From positions 147,420 through 211,419 of the forward strand of contig NZ_JANAVF010000003.1 of the NCBI RefSeq assembly GCF_024213195.1: a stretch of DNA of 64,000 bases. The letters are read 5' to 3'. Source of the stretch: Streptomyces sp. TBY4 (GTDB lineage: Bacteria; Actinomycetota; Actinomycetes; Streptomycetales; Streptomycetaceae). Position numbers and translations under genes: made by a program. Below are positions 8,719 through 16,764 of the stretch, piece after piece; the stretch's first letter is position 1; the number at the start of each line of letters is the position of its first letter. Under the pieces are notes generated by a model, which worked only from the letters and a program-made list of their open reading frames with translations, did no database searches and was not told the origin of the DNA.

Positions 8719-8847
8719 CGTACGAGTGATCCGCCCGCGCACGGACCCTCGTACGCGGGGCCCCGTACACGAGTCCCGGTCCAGGGGCCCCAGTACGCGA
8801 GACCCAGTACGCGAGACCCAGTACGCGAGCCTCAGTACGCGAGCCGG
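8719..8847. repeat. Short tandem repeats, 14-bp unit AGTACGCGAGACCC
   Basis: Four adjacent copies at 8792-8805, 8806-8819, 8820-8833 and 8834-8847; the first two are identical and the last two diverge only in the final bases. More degenerate GTACGMGA-like copies occur upstream between 8719 and 8775. The third and fourth copies supply the stop codon and last residues (SRLAY) of the prim-pol-like gene. Confidence 0.85.
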
Positions 8848-9533
8848 CTCCCGCCGCCCGGTGCCCCGGTGCTCGCCTCCACCAGTGCGTCCACGACCGC
8901 CTCCACCTCCGGCAGCCAGATCCCCCCGGCCTCCTCCGCCGGCTCGCGCTCCCACCGCACCTGGCCGCCGCCGACCGCGGGGGAGGGCGGGAGCAGCAAG
9001 TAGCCGCCCTCGCCGTGGAAACGGAGCGAGGAGGGCACGTGGTCCTTGGCGTAGAGGATCTCGCCGAGCCGCTCCAGCGAGTACGGGGCGACGAGCAGCG
9101 ACCACCGCGTGGGCGTGGCCACGATCGGCCCGAGCCGCAGTCCCGCGGCGTCCAGTCGTACGACGGCGCGCGCGGCGGCCGCTGCGGGCAGGCTCACCGC
9201 GCAGGGCGCGCTCCCGCCGGTGGCCAGCAGGATCGGGGCACCCGCCCGGTTGGCCCACCACCAGGACACCATCCGGGGGTCGGTGGTGGCCGCGAGCAGC
9301 CCGGGATCGAAGGGGTGGGCGCCGGGTACGACGCAGTCGGGGTCGGGGCAGGCGCACCTGGCGCTGTCGGCGCCGGAGCGTCCGACGCCCGGCAGGACGG
9401 GCCAGTGCCAGGTGACGGCGCAGGTCAGCGCCGCGTCGAGGAGGGCCGGCGCATCACCCTGCGGCGGGGCGGGGCGCAGGGATTGCAAGCGATTGCGGAG
9501 CCGCTGGAGACGCCTTCCGAGGATCTCGCGCAT
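8832..9533 (-). CDS. Prim-pol-like domain protein, catalytic acids apparently missing
   Basis: 233 residues matching the N-terminal part of bifunctional primase/polymerase proteins: a Cys/His cluster (CACPDPDCVVPGAHP), then TTDPRMVSWWW, GAPILLATG and, near the C-terminus, GEGGYLLLPPS. In active prim-pol enzymes a DxD-type metal site follows the VATG segment; here the equivalent stretch reads APCAVSLPAAAA with no acidic residues, so polymerase activity seems unlikely. The helicase half is absent too. The start is the ATG at 9531-9533 with AAAGGAA upstream. It may be a structural or DNA-binding relic conserved for another role. It is divergent from the phosphatase gene; its 3' end runs into 14-bp tandem repeats. 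Confidence 0.75.
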   Translation of the reverse strand: MREILGRRLQRLRNRLQSLRPAPPQGDAPALLDAALTCAVTWHWPVLPGVGRSGADSARCACPDPDCVVPGAHPFDPGLLAATTDPRMVSWWWANRAGAPILLATGGSAPCAVSLPAAAAARAVVRLDAAGLRLGPIVATPTRWSLLVAPYSLERLGEILYAKDHVPSSLRFHGEGGYLLLPPSPAVGGGQVRWEREPAEEAGGIWLPEVEAVVDALVEASTGAPGGGSRLAY

Positions 9534-9941
9534 GAGCGCTCGTTCCTTTCCGTTGAACGCCGAGGGCCACATCACACCATGTAAGCGGTGTTTCACCACA
9601 CGTACACGTTTCGCGTCACTGTCCGCCTGAAGCAGGTTCACACGGTTCGTGCAGTCTTCTTACGGGTCCATGAAACGTCCGTCGGGATCGGTACGCGACC
9701 CGGGACCGTGCGGGGGGACGGCTGCCGTCGATGGGGACGACGGGCCGCGCCCGGCGGTTCCCGGCAGGCGCCGGGCTGCGCCAACTCTCCCCGGGTGCAA
9801 CGGATTACGTACCCGGACCGGCCGGCGGACTCGCCCAGTCGACCGCAAAAACCGTCCGCTTCCCGCTTTTTCCGGCCAAGTTCTAGCCCTGATCGAACAG
9901 CGAGTTGCCGCCCCACGGACACCAGGATTCCCACCTGGGCA
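9534..9941. other. 408-bp divergent intergenic region
   Basis: Lies between the leftward prim-pol-like gene and the rightward GAF/SpoIIE phosphatase gene. It is slightly less GC-rich than its surroundings. An interrupted dyad ACACC-N8-GGTGT is present near 9573-9590. No ORF with a recognisable product was found; the phosphatase frame stays open through it but lacks family-like sequence. Confidence 0.5.
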
Positions 9942-11549
9942 ATGCTGGACATCGCTCCTCGTGTGCGTGTAGATGTGGATTCATTGATAGCGGCGCAGCA
10001 TGATCTGGGGGTTTGCGATGCTATATGGCGAATCGCACCAGCTGGAAAGGCGGACGCCATGAGCGCCCCGCATCTGCCGAAAGTGGCTGGAATCGATCCA
10101 GCTGTCACAGCGTCCCCGCACACTGTGGCGCCCACACCGGTGCCCACGGCCGTGTCCGCCCCGGCGGGCCCGCGAACGGCCCACGCGCCGGCGCAGGGCC
10201 CCGCCGCGAGCTCGGTCATCCAGGACCGCCTCGCGGGCATGGTCTCCGACCTCACCACCCTCCACGAGCTCACCGAGCGGCTCGCCCGCGCCAGTGACCT
10301 GACCTCTTCCCTCCAGGAGTTCCTGCGGGCCGGCGCGGCCCTCGTCGGCGCCCGGCGCGGCCTGATCGTCCTGGAGCCCTCCGACGGGCTCGGCCCCACC
10401 ACCACCATCGGGCTCGGGCTCGGCCACGCCGACCTCGGCCACATCGAGACCGTGCCCCGCAGCGCCACCTCCTACGGCCGCATCCTCGACGGCCTGCCCG
10501 ACGCCCACGGCGGCTCGGAGGTCCTGCCCGAGCCCGGCACGGCCGCGGGCCCCGGTACCGGCGGGTACACCACCCCCGTGGACCCCCGCCACCGCGAGGT
10601 CGCCGCCCGCCTCGGCTACGCCGCCAGCTACGCGCTGCCGCTGACCGCCGAGGCCACCGGCCGGCTCGGCGCGGCCGTCTGGCTCTACGACGAACAGGCC
10701 GAGCCGGGCGACCGCCAGCGCGACCTGGCCGGGCTGTACGTCGGGCACGCCTCCGAGCACCTGGCCCGGATGCTGGAGGTGGAGCGCGCCCGCTCCAACC
10801 TGGCCACCGTCGCCGAGGAACTCCTGCCCAGCCGGCTCCCCCGGGTCTCCGGGGTCCAGCTCGCCGCCCGGCACCACACCGGTCCGCACGGCGGAGGCGA
10901 CTGGTACGACGCGCTGCCGCTGCCGGAGGGCGCCCTGGGCCTGGCCGTGGGCTCCGTCACCGGATCGGGGCCGAGCGCCGTCGCCGCGATGGGCCGGCTG
11001 CGCGCCTCGCTGCGGGCGTACGCCGTCATGGAGGGCGAGGACCCCGTCGCCGTCCTCTCCGACCTGGAGCTGCTGCTGCGCCTGACCGAGCCCGCCCGCT
11101 CGGCGACCGCGCTCTTCGCCTACTGCGAGCCCGCCGGGGGCCCGAACTCGAACGGCCGGGGGAGGAAGCTCATCCTGGCCGGGGCCGGGCACACCCCGCC
11201 GCTGCTGATCGGCGAGCGGCGCACCGAGTACGTGGAGACCACCCTCTCCGCGCCGCTCGGGATGCTGTCCTGCTGGGAGGCTCCGAGCGTGGAGATCGAG
11301 CCCGCGCCCGGAGAAACGGTGCTGCTGTACACGGACGGGCTGCTGCGGCGCACCGGGGACCCGATGGACCGGGCGTACGCGCGGCTGCACGCCGCCGCCG
11401 CGGGGGTCCCCCGTAGCGCCCGCGAGGACCCGGCAGCCATCTGCGACCACATCCTGCGCACCGTGCTGCCCGACGGCGACGGGGACGGACCGGCCGCCCC
11501 GGCGGACGCCTCCGAGGACATCGTGCTGCTCGCGGCACGGTTCGAATGA
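9942..11549 (+). CDS. GAF-domain SpoIIE/PP2C-type phosphatase
   Basis: About 535 residues. A GAF sensor domain spans roughly residues 100-270, followed by a PP2C-like SpoIIE phosphatase domain (about 290-535) with the metal-binding motifs GGGDWYDAL and LYTDGLLRRTGDP. Such proteins dephosphorylate STAS anti-anti-sigma factors in partner-switching cascades. I start at ATG 9942 (MLDIAPRV); ATG 10059 (MSAPHLPKV), eight bases after GGAAAGG, is an equally good alternative. No PAS domain or membrane helix is seen, so the signal is probably cytoplasmic. Lone HATPases at 6183-6698 and 13219-13665 are possible partners, but no STAS or sigma gene is visible. Confidence 0.87.
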   Translation: MLDIAPRVRVDVDSLIAAQHDLGVCDAIWRIAPAGKADAMSAPHLPKVAGIDPAVTASPHTVAPTPVPTAVSAPAGPRTAHAPAQGPAASSVIQDRLAGMVSDLTTLHELTERLARASDLTSSLQEFLRAGAALVGARRGLIVLEPSDGLGPTTTIGLGLGHADLGHIETVPRSATSYGRILDGLPDAHGGSEVLPEPGTAAGPGTGGYTTPVDPRHREVAARLGYAASYALPLTAEATGRLGAAVWLYDEQAEPGDRQRDLAGLYVGHASEHLARMLEVERARSNLATVAEELLPSRLPRVSGVQLAARHHTGPHGGGDWYDALPLPEGALGLAVGSVTGSGPSAVAAMGRLRASLRAYAVMEGEDPVAVLSDLELLLRLTEPARSATALFAYCEPAGGPNSNGRGRKLILAGAGHTPPLLIGERRTEYVETTLSAPLGMLSCWEAPSVEIEPAPGETVLLYTDGLLRRTGDPMDRAYARLHAAAAGVPRSAREDPAAICDHILRTVLPDGDGDGPAAPADASEDIVLLAARFE

Positions 11550-11567
11550 CGCGGGGATGAGGCGGGG

Positions 11568-11599
11568 CGTGTGACCCGGTTTGGCGGATATGTCACACG
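11568..11599. promoter_or_regulatory. Interrupted dyad CGTGTGAC/GTCACACG upstream of pepP
   Basis: Two perfect 8-bp half-sites (11568-11575 and 11592-11599) 16 bp apart, in the 130-bp gap between the phosphatase stop and the aminopeptidase start. It could be an operator or a weak hairpin terminator; nothing else in the gap distinguishes these. Confidence 0.35.
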
Positions 11600-11679
11600 A
11601 CCCGTCGGGGGGCGTCCGCTCACCCATACGATGGATGAGGTCCATACCCGGTCCGTGTCCGCCGTACTGAGGAGAAGAC

Positions 11680-13146
11680 GTGGCTGACGAGCTCACCCCG
11701 GAGACCCCGGAAGAAGAGCAGCCCAAGAAGAAGCACAAGCAGCGCAAGAACGGGCTGTACCCGGGTGTCAGCGAGGAGCTCGCCGCGAGCATGCGCACGG
11801 GCTGGGCCGACACCGAGCTGCGCGGACTGGAGCCGATCGCCCAGGCCGCGCACACCGCCGCCCGCCGCTCCGCGCTGTCCCGGCGCTTCCCCGGCGAGCG
11901 CCTCGTCGTCCCCGCCGGACGGCTGAAGACGCGCTCGAACGACACCGAGTACCCCTTCCGCGCCTCGACCGAGTACGCGTACCTCACCGGCGACCAGACC
12001 GAGAACGGCGTCCTGGTCCTGGAGCCCGCGGGGGAGACCGGCCACACCGCCACCGTCTACCTGCTGCCCCGCTCCGACCGCGAGAACGGCGAGTTCTGGC
12101 TCTCCGGCAGCGGTGAGCTGTGGGTCGGCCGCCGCCACTCCCTCACGGAGGCCGAGCAGCTCCTGGGCATCCCGGCCAAGGACGTGCGCAAGCTCCCCGA
12201 GGAGCTGGCCGAGGCCGAGGGCCCGGTCCGCAACGTCCGCGGGCACGACTCCGTCATCGAGACCGCCCTGACCGACAAGGTCACCAAGGAGCGCGACGAG
12301 GAGCTGCGCGTCTACCTCTCCGAGGCCCGCGCCGTGAAGGACGCCTTCGAGATCGGCGAGCTGCAGAAGGCCGTCGACTCCACCGTCCGCGGCTTCGAGG
12401 ACGTCGTGAAGGTGCTCGACAAGGCCGAGGCCACCTCCGAGCGCTACATCGAGGGCACCTTCTTCCTGCGCGCCCGCGTCGAGGGCAACGACGTCGGCTA
12501 CGGCTCCATCTGCGCCGCCGGCCCGCACGCCTGCACCCTGCACTGGGTCCGCAACGACGGCGACGTCCGCTCCGGCGACCTGCTGCTGCTCGACGCCGGT
12601 GTGGAGACCCACTCCCTCTACACCGCCGACGTCACGCGCACGCTGCCGATCAGCGGTACGTACACCGACATCCAGCGCAAGATCTACGACGCGGTGTACG
12701 AGTCCCAGGAAGCCGGCATCGCCGCCGTCAAGCCGGGCGCGAAGTTCCGCGACTTCCACGACGCCTCGCAGCACGTGCTCGCCGAGAAGCTCGTCGAGTG
12801 GGGTCTGCTGGAGGGCCCGGTCGAGCGTGTCCTGGAGCTCGGTCTGCAGCGCCGCTGGACCCTCCACGGCACCGGTCACATGCTCGGCATGGACGTCCAC
12901 GACTGCGCCGCCGCGCGCACCGAGGCGTACGTCGACGGCACGCTGGAGCCGGGCATGTGCCTGACCGTCGAGCCCGGTCTGTACTTCCAGGCCGACGACC
13001 TGACCGTGCCCGAGGAGTACCGCGGCATCGGCGTCCGGATCGAGGACGACATCCTCGTCACCGAGGACGGCAACCGGAACCTGTCCGACGGGCTGCCCCG
13101 CACCTCGGACGAGGTCGAGGCCTGGATGGCGCGGCTCAAGGGCTGA
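11680..13146 (+). CDS. pepP: Xaa-Pro aminopeptidase (aminopeptidase P, M24B)
   Basis: 488 residues, normal for aminopeptidase P. The N-terminal domain (about 40-210) precedes a pita-bread metallopeptidase domain whose five metal ligands are recognisable: LLDAGVETHSLYTADVTRT (two Asp), HGTGHMLGMDVHD (His), TVEPGLYF (Glu) and GVRIEDDILVTEDG (Glu). It removes N-terminal residues preceding proline. The charged Lys-rich start (EEQPKKKHKQRK) has no export signal. GTG 11680 is preceded by GGAGAAGAC. A perfect-stem terminator follows the gene. Confidence 0.95.
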   Translation: MADELTPETPEEEQPKKKHKQRKNGLYPGVSEELAASMRTGWADTELRGLEPIAQAAHTAARRSALSRRFPGERLVVPAGRLKTRSNDTEYPFRASTEYAYLTGDQTENGVLVLEPAGETGHTATVYLLPRSDRENGEFWLSGSGELWVGRRHSLTEAEQLLGIPAKDVRKLPEELAEAEGPVRNVRGHDSVIETALTDKVTKERDEELRVYLSEARAVKDAFEIGELQKAVDSTVRGFEDVVKVLDKAEATSERYIEGTFFLRARVEGNDVGYGSICAAGPHACTLHWVRNDGDVRSGDLLLLDAGVETHSLYTADVTRTLPISGTYTDIQRKIYDAVYESQEAGIAAVKPGAKFRDFHDASQHVLAEKLVEWGLLEGPVERVLELGLQRRWTLHGTGHMLGMDVHDCAAARTEAYVDGTLEPGMCLTVEPGLYFQADDLTVPEEYRGIGVRIEDDILVTEDGNRNLSDGLPRTSDEVEAWMARLKG

Positions 13147-13171
13147 CACCGCCGGCTTGCGCATGGCTCGT

Positions 13172-13218
13172 ACGCGCCGATGGGCGGGACCCTCCACGGG
13201 TTCCGCCCATCGGCGCGT
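13172..13218. terminator. Perfect 16-bp stem terminator
   Basis: Arms ACGCGCCGATGGGCGG (13172-13187) and CCGCCCATCGGCGCGT (13203-13218) enclose a 15-nt loop between convergent pepP (+) and the lone HATPase gene (-). The right arm abuts the HATPase stop codon at 13219-13221, so it serves both directions. Confidence 0.85.
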
Positions 13219-13665
13219 CTACGACACCTTCAGCAGGGAGTCGTCCCGCCACTTCAGCATCTTGTCGAAGCTGACCACGGCGCCCCGGCCCGGCCGGTTG
13301 CGGAAGCGGACGTGGTCGGCGAGTTCCTCGATCAGGTGCAGGCCCCGGCCGTGCTCGGCCAGGGAGGGTCTGCGGCGCGCCACCGTCGCGGCCGGGAACC
13401 CCGGGCCCGAGTCGCTCACCTCGATGCGGCAGCGGTCCCCGTCCAGATAGGCCGTGACGTGGTACGCCCCGCTCCCGTCCGGCGGGCCGGCTCCGCGGCC
13501 ACCGTGCTCCACGGCGTTCGCGCACGCCTCGCTCAGCGCCACCGACAGGTCGAAGGAGATGTCCGGGTCCACCCCCGCCGTCTCCATCGTCCCCAACAGC
13601 AGTCGCCTCGCCAGGGGCACACTCGCTGCTTCGCGCCTCAAGTGGAGAGACCACCAGATGCTCAT
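13219..13665 (-). CDS. Lone HATPase (anti-sigma-type) regulatory protein
   Basis: A 148-residue stand-alone GHKL ATPase domain: N-box EACANAVEHG, G1 VSDSGPGFP, G2 EHGRGLHLIEELADHV. This is the RsbW/SpoIIAB-like fold used in Streptomyces as anti-sigma factors or serine kinases of STAS proteins. The domain starts almost at residue 1 and there is no extra sensor. ATG at 13665. It is monocistronic between a terminator and the copper cluster on the other strand. Its partner cannot be named from context. Confidence 0.85.
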   Translation of the reverse strand: MSIWWSLHLRREAASVPLARRLLLGTMETAGVDPDISFDLSVALSEACANAVEHGGRGAGPPDGSGAYHVTAYLDGDRCRIEVSDSGPGFPAATVARRRPSLAEHGRGLHLIEELADHVRFRNRPGRGAVVSFDKMLKWRDDSLLKVS

Positions 13666-13844
13666 ACGGTTACCTATTGCCGCCCTGGGCCGGGGCTAAG
13701 CCCCCGTGGGCCGGTAGAGGCCCCGTTCGGCCGATGCGGCACTCCCGGGGAGCGGTGTATGCCGGAGGGCCGGCGCGGGAATGCGAACCGGCTGTCGCAC
13801 CTGCCGTATGCAGCGCCTAAGGCCAGTGCGATGATGGCCCGGCC

Positions 13845-14660
13845 ATGACTGCCCCCCACGCGACGCAGGCCGGACCCGGCCTCAGGCTGATCCGGGCCGC
13901 GGTGTTCACCGCGGTCTGTGTCGTGCTGTCCGCGGTCGGGCACGCACTGGCCTCCTGCGCGACGGTGCCCTGGTGGTCCCTCTGCGCCGGCTTCCTCGCC
14001 GTCTTCGCGGTGGCGGCCCCGCTCGCGGGACGCCGCCGCTCGCTGCCCGGCATCGCCGCCGCACTGGCCGGCGGACAGCTCGCCCTGCACACCCTGTTCG
14101 GCCTCGGCCAGCACGACGCCTCGACGGGCGGCGGCAGCTCCTCGGAGACCTCGCTCGCGGCGCTGGCCGCCCAACTGGTGTGCGGGGGCAACTCCGTCCC
14201 GATCCACCCGTCGGATGCCCGGCGGATCGTGGAGAGCGCCGGACTGGACCCGGACGCCGTGGCCGCACAGGCCGGGGCGCAGGGGCACATGGCCCACGCC
14301 CACGTGGAGCAGGGCCTGCTGGAACCGGCCGGCGGACTGGTGGGGCTGCTCAGCCCGGCCATGCTGATCGGGCACCTGCTGGCCGCACTCGCCGCCGGCT
14401 GGCTGCTCGGACGCGGCGACGCCGCGCTGTTCCGCCTCCTCGAACTGTCCCGGCTCTCGGCCGGAGCCGGACCGGTGCGCCCGCTGCGTGCCGCACTGGC
14501 CTACGTACGGGCCCTCGGCGCGGGCCTTCCGGGCCTGCCCGCCCGTACCCCGCGGGCAGCGGGCGCGGGGACCGGACCCACGCTCTCCACGGGCAGGGAC
14601 GCACTCCAGCACACGGTGATCAGGCGCGGGCCGCCCACGGCGTTCGCCCTCGCAGCCTGA
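13845..14660 (+). CDS. Integral membrane protein heading the copper cluster
   Basis: 271 residues with about five hydrophobic helices: three in the first 85 residues, then a hydrophilic loop containing histidines (GQGHMAHAHVEQG-like, about 145-155), then two or more helices around 165-190. The His/Met-bearing loop and position directly upstream of YcnI, Sco, PCuAC and CopCD genes suggest a role in periplasmic copper binding or transport, but I do not recognise a characterised family. The C-terminal tail is basic and cytoplasmic in appearance. ATG at 13845; about 110 bp separate it from the next gene. Confidence 0.75.
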   Translation: MTAPHATQAGPGLRLIRAAVFTAVCVVLSAVGHALASCATVPWWSLCAGFLAVFAVAAPLAGRRRSLPGIAAALAGGQLALHTLFGLGQHDASTGGGSSSETSLAALAAQLVCGGNSVPIHPSDARRIVESAGLDPDAVAAQAGAQGHMAHAHVEQGLLEPAGGLVGLLSPAMLIGHLLAALAAGWLLGRGDAALFRLLELSRLSAGAGPVRPLRAALAYVRALGAGLPGLPARTPRAAGAGTGPTLSTGRDALQHTVIRRGPPTAFALAA

Positions 14661-14770
14661 AGCGGCACCCCTCCTCCCCGGGACTCACGACGGGAGCACC
14701 GGTGCCGCGAACTCCGTGCGCGCCGCGCGCGGAGCCACCGTCACCACAGCTTCCGTGGAGTGTTTCTGCC

Positions 14771-15493
14771 GTGAAGACCTCTCGCGTCTCCTTCGCCGCC
14801 GCCCTCGCCGCCGGTTCCGTCCTCCTCCTCTCCGGTACCGCCTTCGCGCACGTCAGCGTGCAGCCCGTCGGGGAGGCCGCCAAGGGCGGTTACGCGACGC
14901 TCAACTTCAAGGTCCCCAACGAGCGCGACGGCGCCTCGACGACCCAGCTGGAAGTCAACTTCCCCGTCGACCAGCCGCTCTCCTCCGTCATGCCGCAGGA
15001 CATTCCCGGCTGGACCGTGAACGTGGAGAAGACCAAGCTCGACAAGCCGCTCACCGTGCACGGCAAGCAGATCAACGAGGCCGTCACCAAGGTGACCTGG
15101 TCGGGCGGCAAGATCGAGCCCGGCAAGTTCCAGCAGTTCCCGGTCTCCGTCGGCAAGCTGCCCGAGAACGCCGAGCAGATGGTCTTCAAGGCGATCCAGA
15201 CCTACGACAACGGCGAGGTCGTCCGCTGGATCGAGGAGCCCAAGGAGGGTGCGGCCGAACCGCAGACTCCGGCCCCCGTCCTGAAGCTGACCGCCGCCGG
15301 TGCCGACCACCACGACGCCGCCAAGAAGCCGGCGGACGAGGCGAAGAACTCCGACGCCCACAAGGACGGCCACGACACAGCTGCTGCGAAGAGCGGCTCC
15401 GACACGACCGCGCGCGCCCTCGGCGTCGCCGGCATCGTCATCGGACTCGGCGGCGTGGCCTTCGGCATCGCCTCGCGCCGCCGCACCTCCTGA
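14771..15493 (+). CDS. YcnI-family copper-binding exported protein (DUF1775)
   Basis: 240 residues: signal peptide, DUF1775/YcnI domain, acidic-His linker (DHHDAAKKPADE) and a C-terminal membrane anchor (ALGVAGIVIGLGGVAFGIA) before RRR. Cleavage after TAFA would expose His27 as residue 1 of the mature protein (HVSVQPVGEA), as expected for the YcnI copper site built from the N-terminal amine. The start is GTG 14771; the reading frame is open far upstream but only this start gives a signal peptide. It lies between the membrane protein and the Sco gene in an evident copper cluster, so a periplasmic copper chaperone or sensor role is likely. Confidence 0.9.
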   Translation: MKTSRVSFAAALAAGSVLLLSGTAFAHVSVQPVGEAAKGGYATLNFKVPNERDGASTTQLEVNFPVDQPLSSVMPQDIPGWTVNVEKTKLDKPLTVHGKQINEAVTKVTWSGGKIEPGKFQQFPVSVGKLPENAEQMVFKAIQTYDNGEVVRWIEEPKEGAAEPQTPAPVLKLTAAGADHHDAAKKPADEAKNSDAHKDGHDTAAAKSGSDTTARALGVAGIVIGLGGVAFGIASRRRTS

Positions 15494-15600
15494 CCTTCCG
15501 CCTTCCCGACCTGCTGATACCGCGCGGCCGGCCGGCCTTCCGGTCCGGCCGGGTTCGCGGATCCACCCGTACCACCCCCCGATCTCAGGGACTTCCCCAT

Positions 15601-16254
15601 ATGCACACCACCCGTGTGACGCTCGCCGCCCTCGTGGCGGCGGCCGCCCTCACCCTCACCGCCTGCGGTGGCGAGCCGGCCAAGAACGGCCAGGTCACCC
15701 AGATCAGCGAGAACCAGGCGAAAGCCGGGTCCGCCACCGTGCTCGACCGCCCCTTCGACAAGCCGGACGTCGTCCTCACGGACACCACCGGCAAGCCGTG
15801 GAACCTGCGCGAGCAGACCAAGGGCAAGCCGACGCTCATCTACTTCGGCTACACCCACTGCCCCGACGTGTGCCCCCTGACGATGAGCAACATCGCCGTC
15901 GCCAAGAAGGCACTTCCCCAGGCCGACCAGGACAAGCTCCAGGTCGTCTTCATCACCACCGACCCTGAACGGGACACCCCCGAATCCCTCGGCTCGTGGC
16001 TCAAGGGCCTGGACCCGGCCTTCACCGGGCTGACCGGGGACTTCGCCACCATCCAGGCCGCCGCGCGCTCGCTCGGCATCGGCATCGAGGCCGCCACCAC
16101 GGACGCCGCCGGCAACGTCGTCTCCATGCACGGCGCCCAGGTCATCACCTTCTCGCCCAAGACCGACGAGGGGTACCTCCTCTACGGCGAGAGCACCACC
16201 GTCGATGACTACACCAAGGATCTGCCGAAGATCATCAAGGGAGAGAACCCGTGA
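15601..16254 (+). CDS. sco: Sco/SenC-family copper chaperone lipoprotein
   Basis: 217 residues with a lipoprotein signal (LTLTAC, Cys22) and a thioredoxin-like fold carrying the copper-binding CPDVC (Cys87, Cys91) and the later His177 (SMHGAQV). Sco proteins deliver copper to the CuA site of cytochrome oxidase and, in Streptomyces, are linked to maturation of the copper oxidase GlxA (recalled from the S. lividans literature). ATG 15601. Its stop overlaps the start of the PCuAC gene (GTGA at 16251), so the two are translationally coupled. Confidence 0.93.
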   Translation: MHTTRVTLAALVAAAALTLTACGGEPAKNGQVTQISENQAKAGSATVLDRPFDKPDVVLTDTTGKPWNLREQTKGKPTLIYFGYTHCPDVCPLTMSNIAVAKKALPQADQDKLQVVFITTDPERDTPESLGSWLKGLDPAFTGLTGDFATIQAAARSLGIGIEAATTDAAGNVVSMHGAQVITFSPKTDEGYLLYGESTTVDDYTKDLPKIIKGENP

Positions 16255-16742
16255 ACGCCCGCACCACCCGCACCCTCGCAGCCGCCCTCTCCCTGACGGC
16301 CGCGCTCGCCATATCCGGCTGTTCCTCGGATGCGGACTCCGCGTCCGGTGCCGCGCCGAAGCTGACGGTCAGCGGTGGGTACATGCCGGAGCCCGTGAAC
16401 GACAAGATGGCCGGCGCCTTCATGGTCATCAAGAACGACTCCAAGACCGCCGACAAGCTGACCGGCGTCACGAGCCCGCTCTCCGACGATCTGCAGATCC
16501 ACGAGACCAAGGATCAGAAGATGCAGCAGGTGCAGTCCCTGGACGTACCCGCGAACGGCGAGCTGCAGCTGGCGCGCGGCGGCAGCCACGTGATGTTCAT
16601 GGGGCTCAAGAACATCCCCAAGGTCGGCGACAAGGTCAGCATCGAACTGCGCTTCGAGAAGTCCGGCCCGGTCAAGGTCGAGCTGGACGTCAAGGAGCGG
16701 ACGTACAAGGCTCCGACATCCACCGACGGCACCGCCCACTGA
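16251..16742 (+). CDS. ecuC: PCuAC-type periplasmic copper chaperone lipoprotein (ECuC-like)
   Basis: 163 residues with a lipobox (AISGC, Cys24) and a DUF461/PCuAC domain. The H(M)x10Mx21HxM ligand pattern is represented by QIHETKDQKMQQV and GGSHVMFMG. It binds extracytoplasmic Cu(I) and works with Sco in copper transfer. The GTG start overlaps the Sco stop by four bases. The arrangement Sco-PCuAC-CopCD-DyP matches the S. lividans sco/ecuc/dtpA cluster as I recall it; the symbol is assigned on that basis. Confidence 0.9.
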   Translation: MNARTTRTLAAALSLTAALAISGCSSDADSASGAAPKLTVSGGYMPEPVNDKMAGAFMVIKNDSKTADKLTGVTSPLSDDLQIHETKDQKMQQVQSLDVPANGELQLARGGSHVMFMGLKNIPKVGDKVSIELRFEKSGPVKVELDVKERTYKAPTSTDGTAH

Positions 16743-16764
16743 CGGACCGAGGGACTGACACGCC

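Noticed and set aside
8792..8847. CRISPR-like array
   Set aside because: Units are 14 bp and abut directly without spacers; no cas genes are present.
11568..11599. CRP-type operator at TGTGAC/GTCACA
   Set aside because: Half-sites are 16 bp apart rather than 6, so it does not fit a CRP site; kept only as an unassigned dyad.
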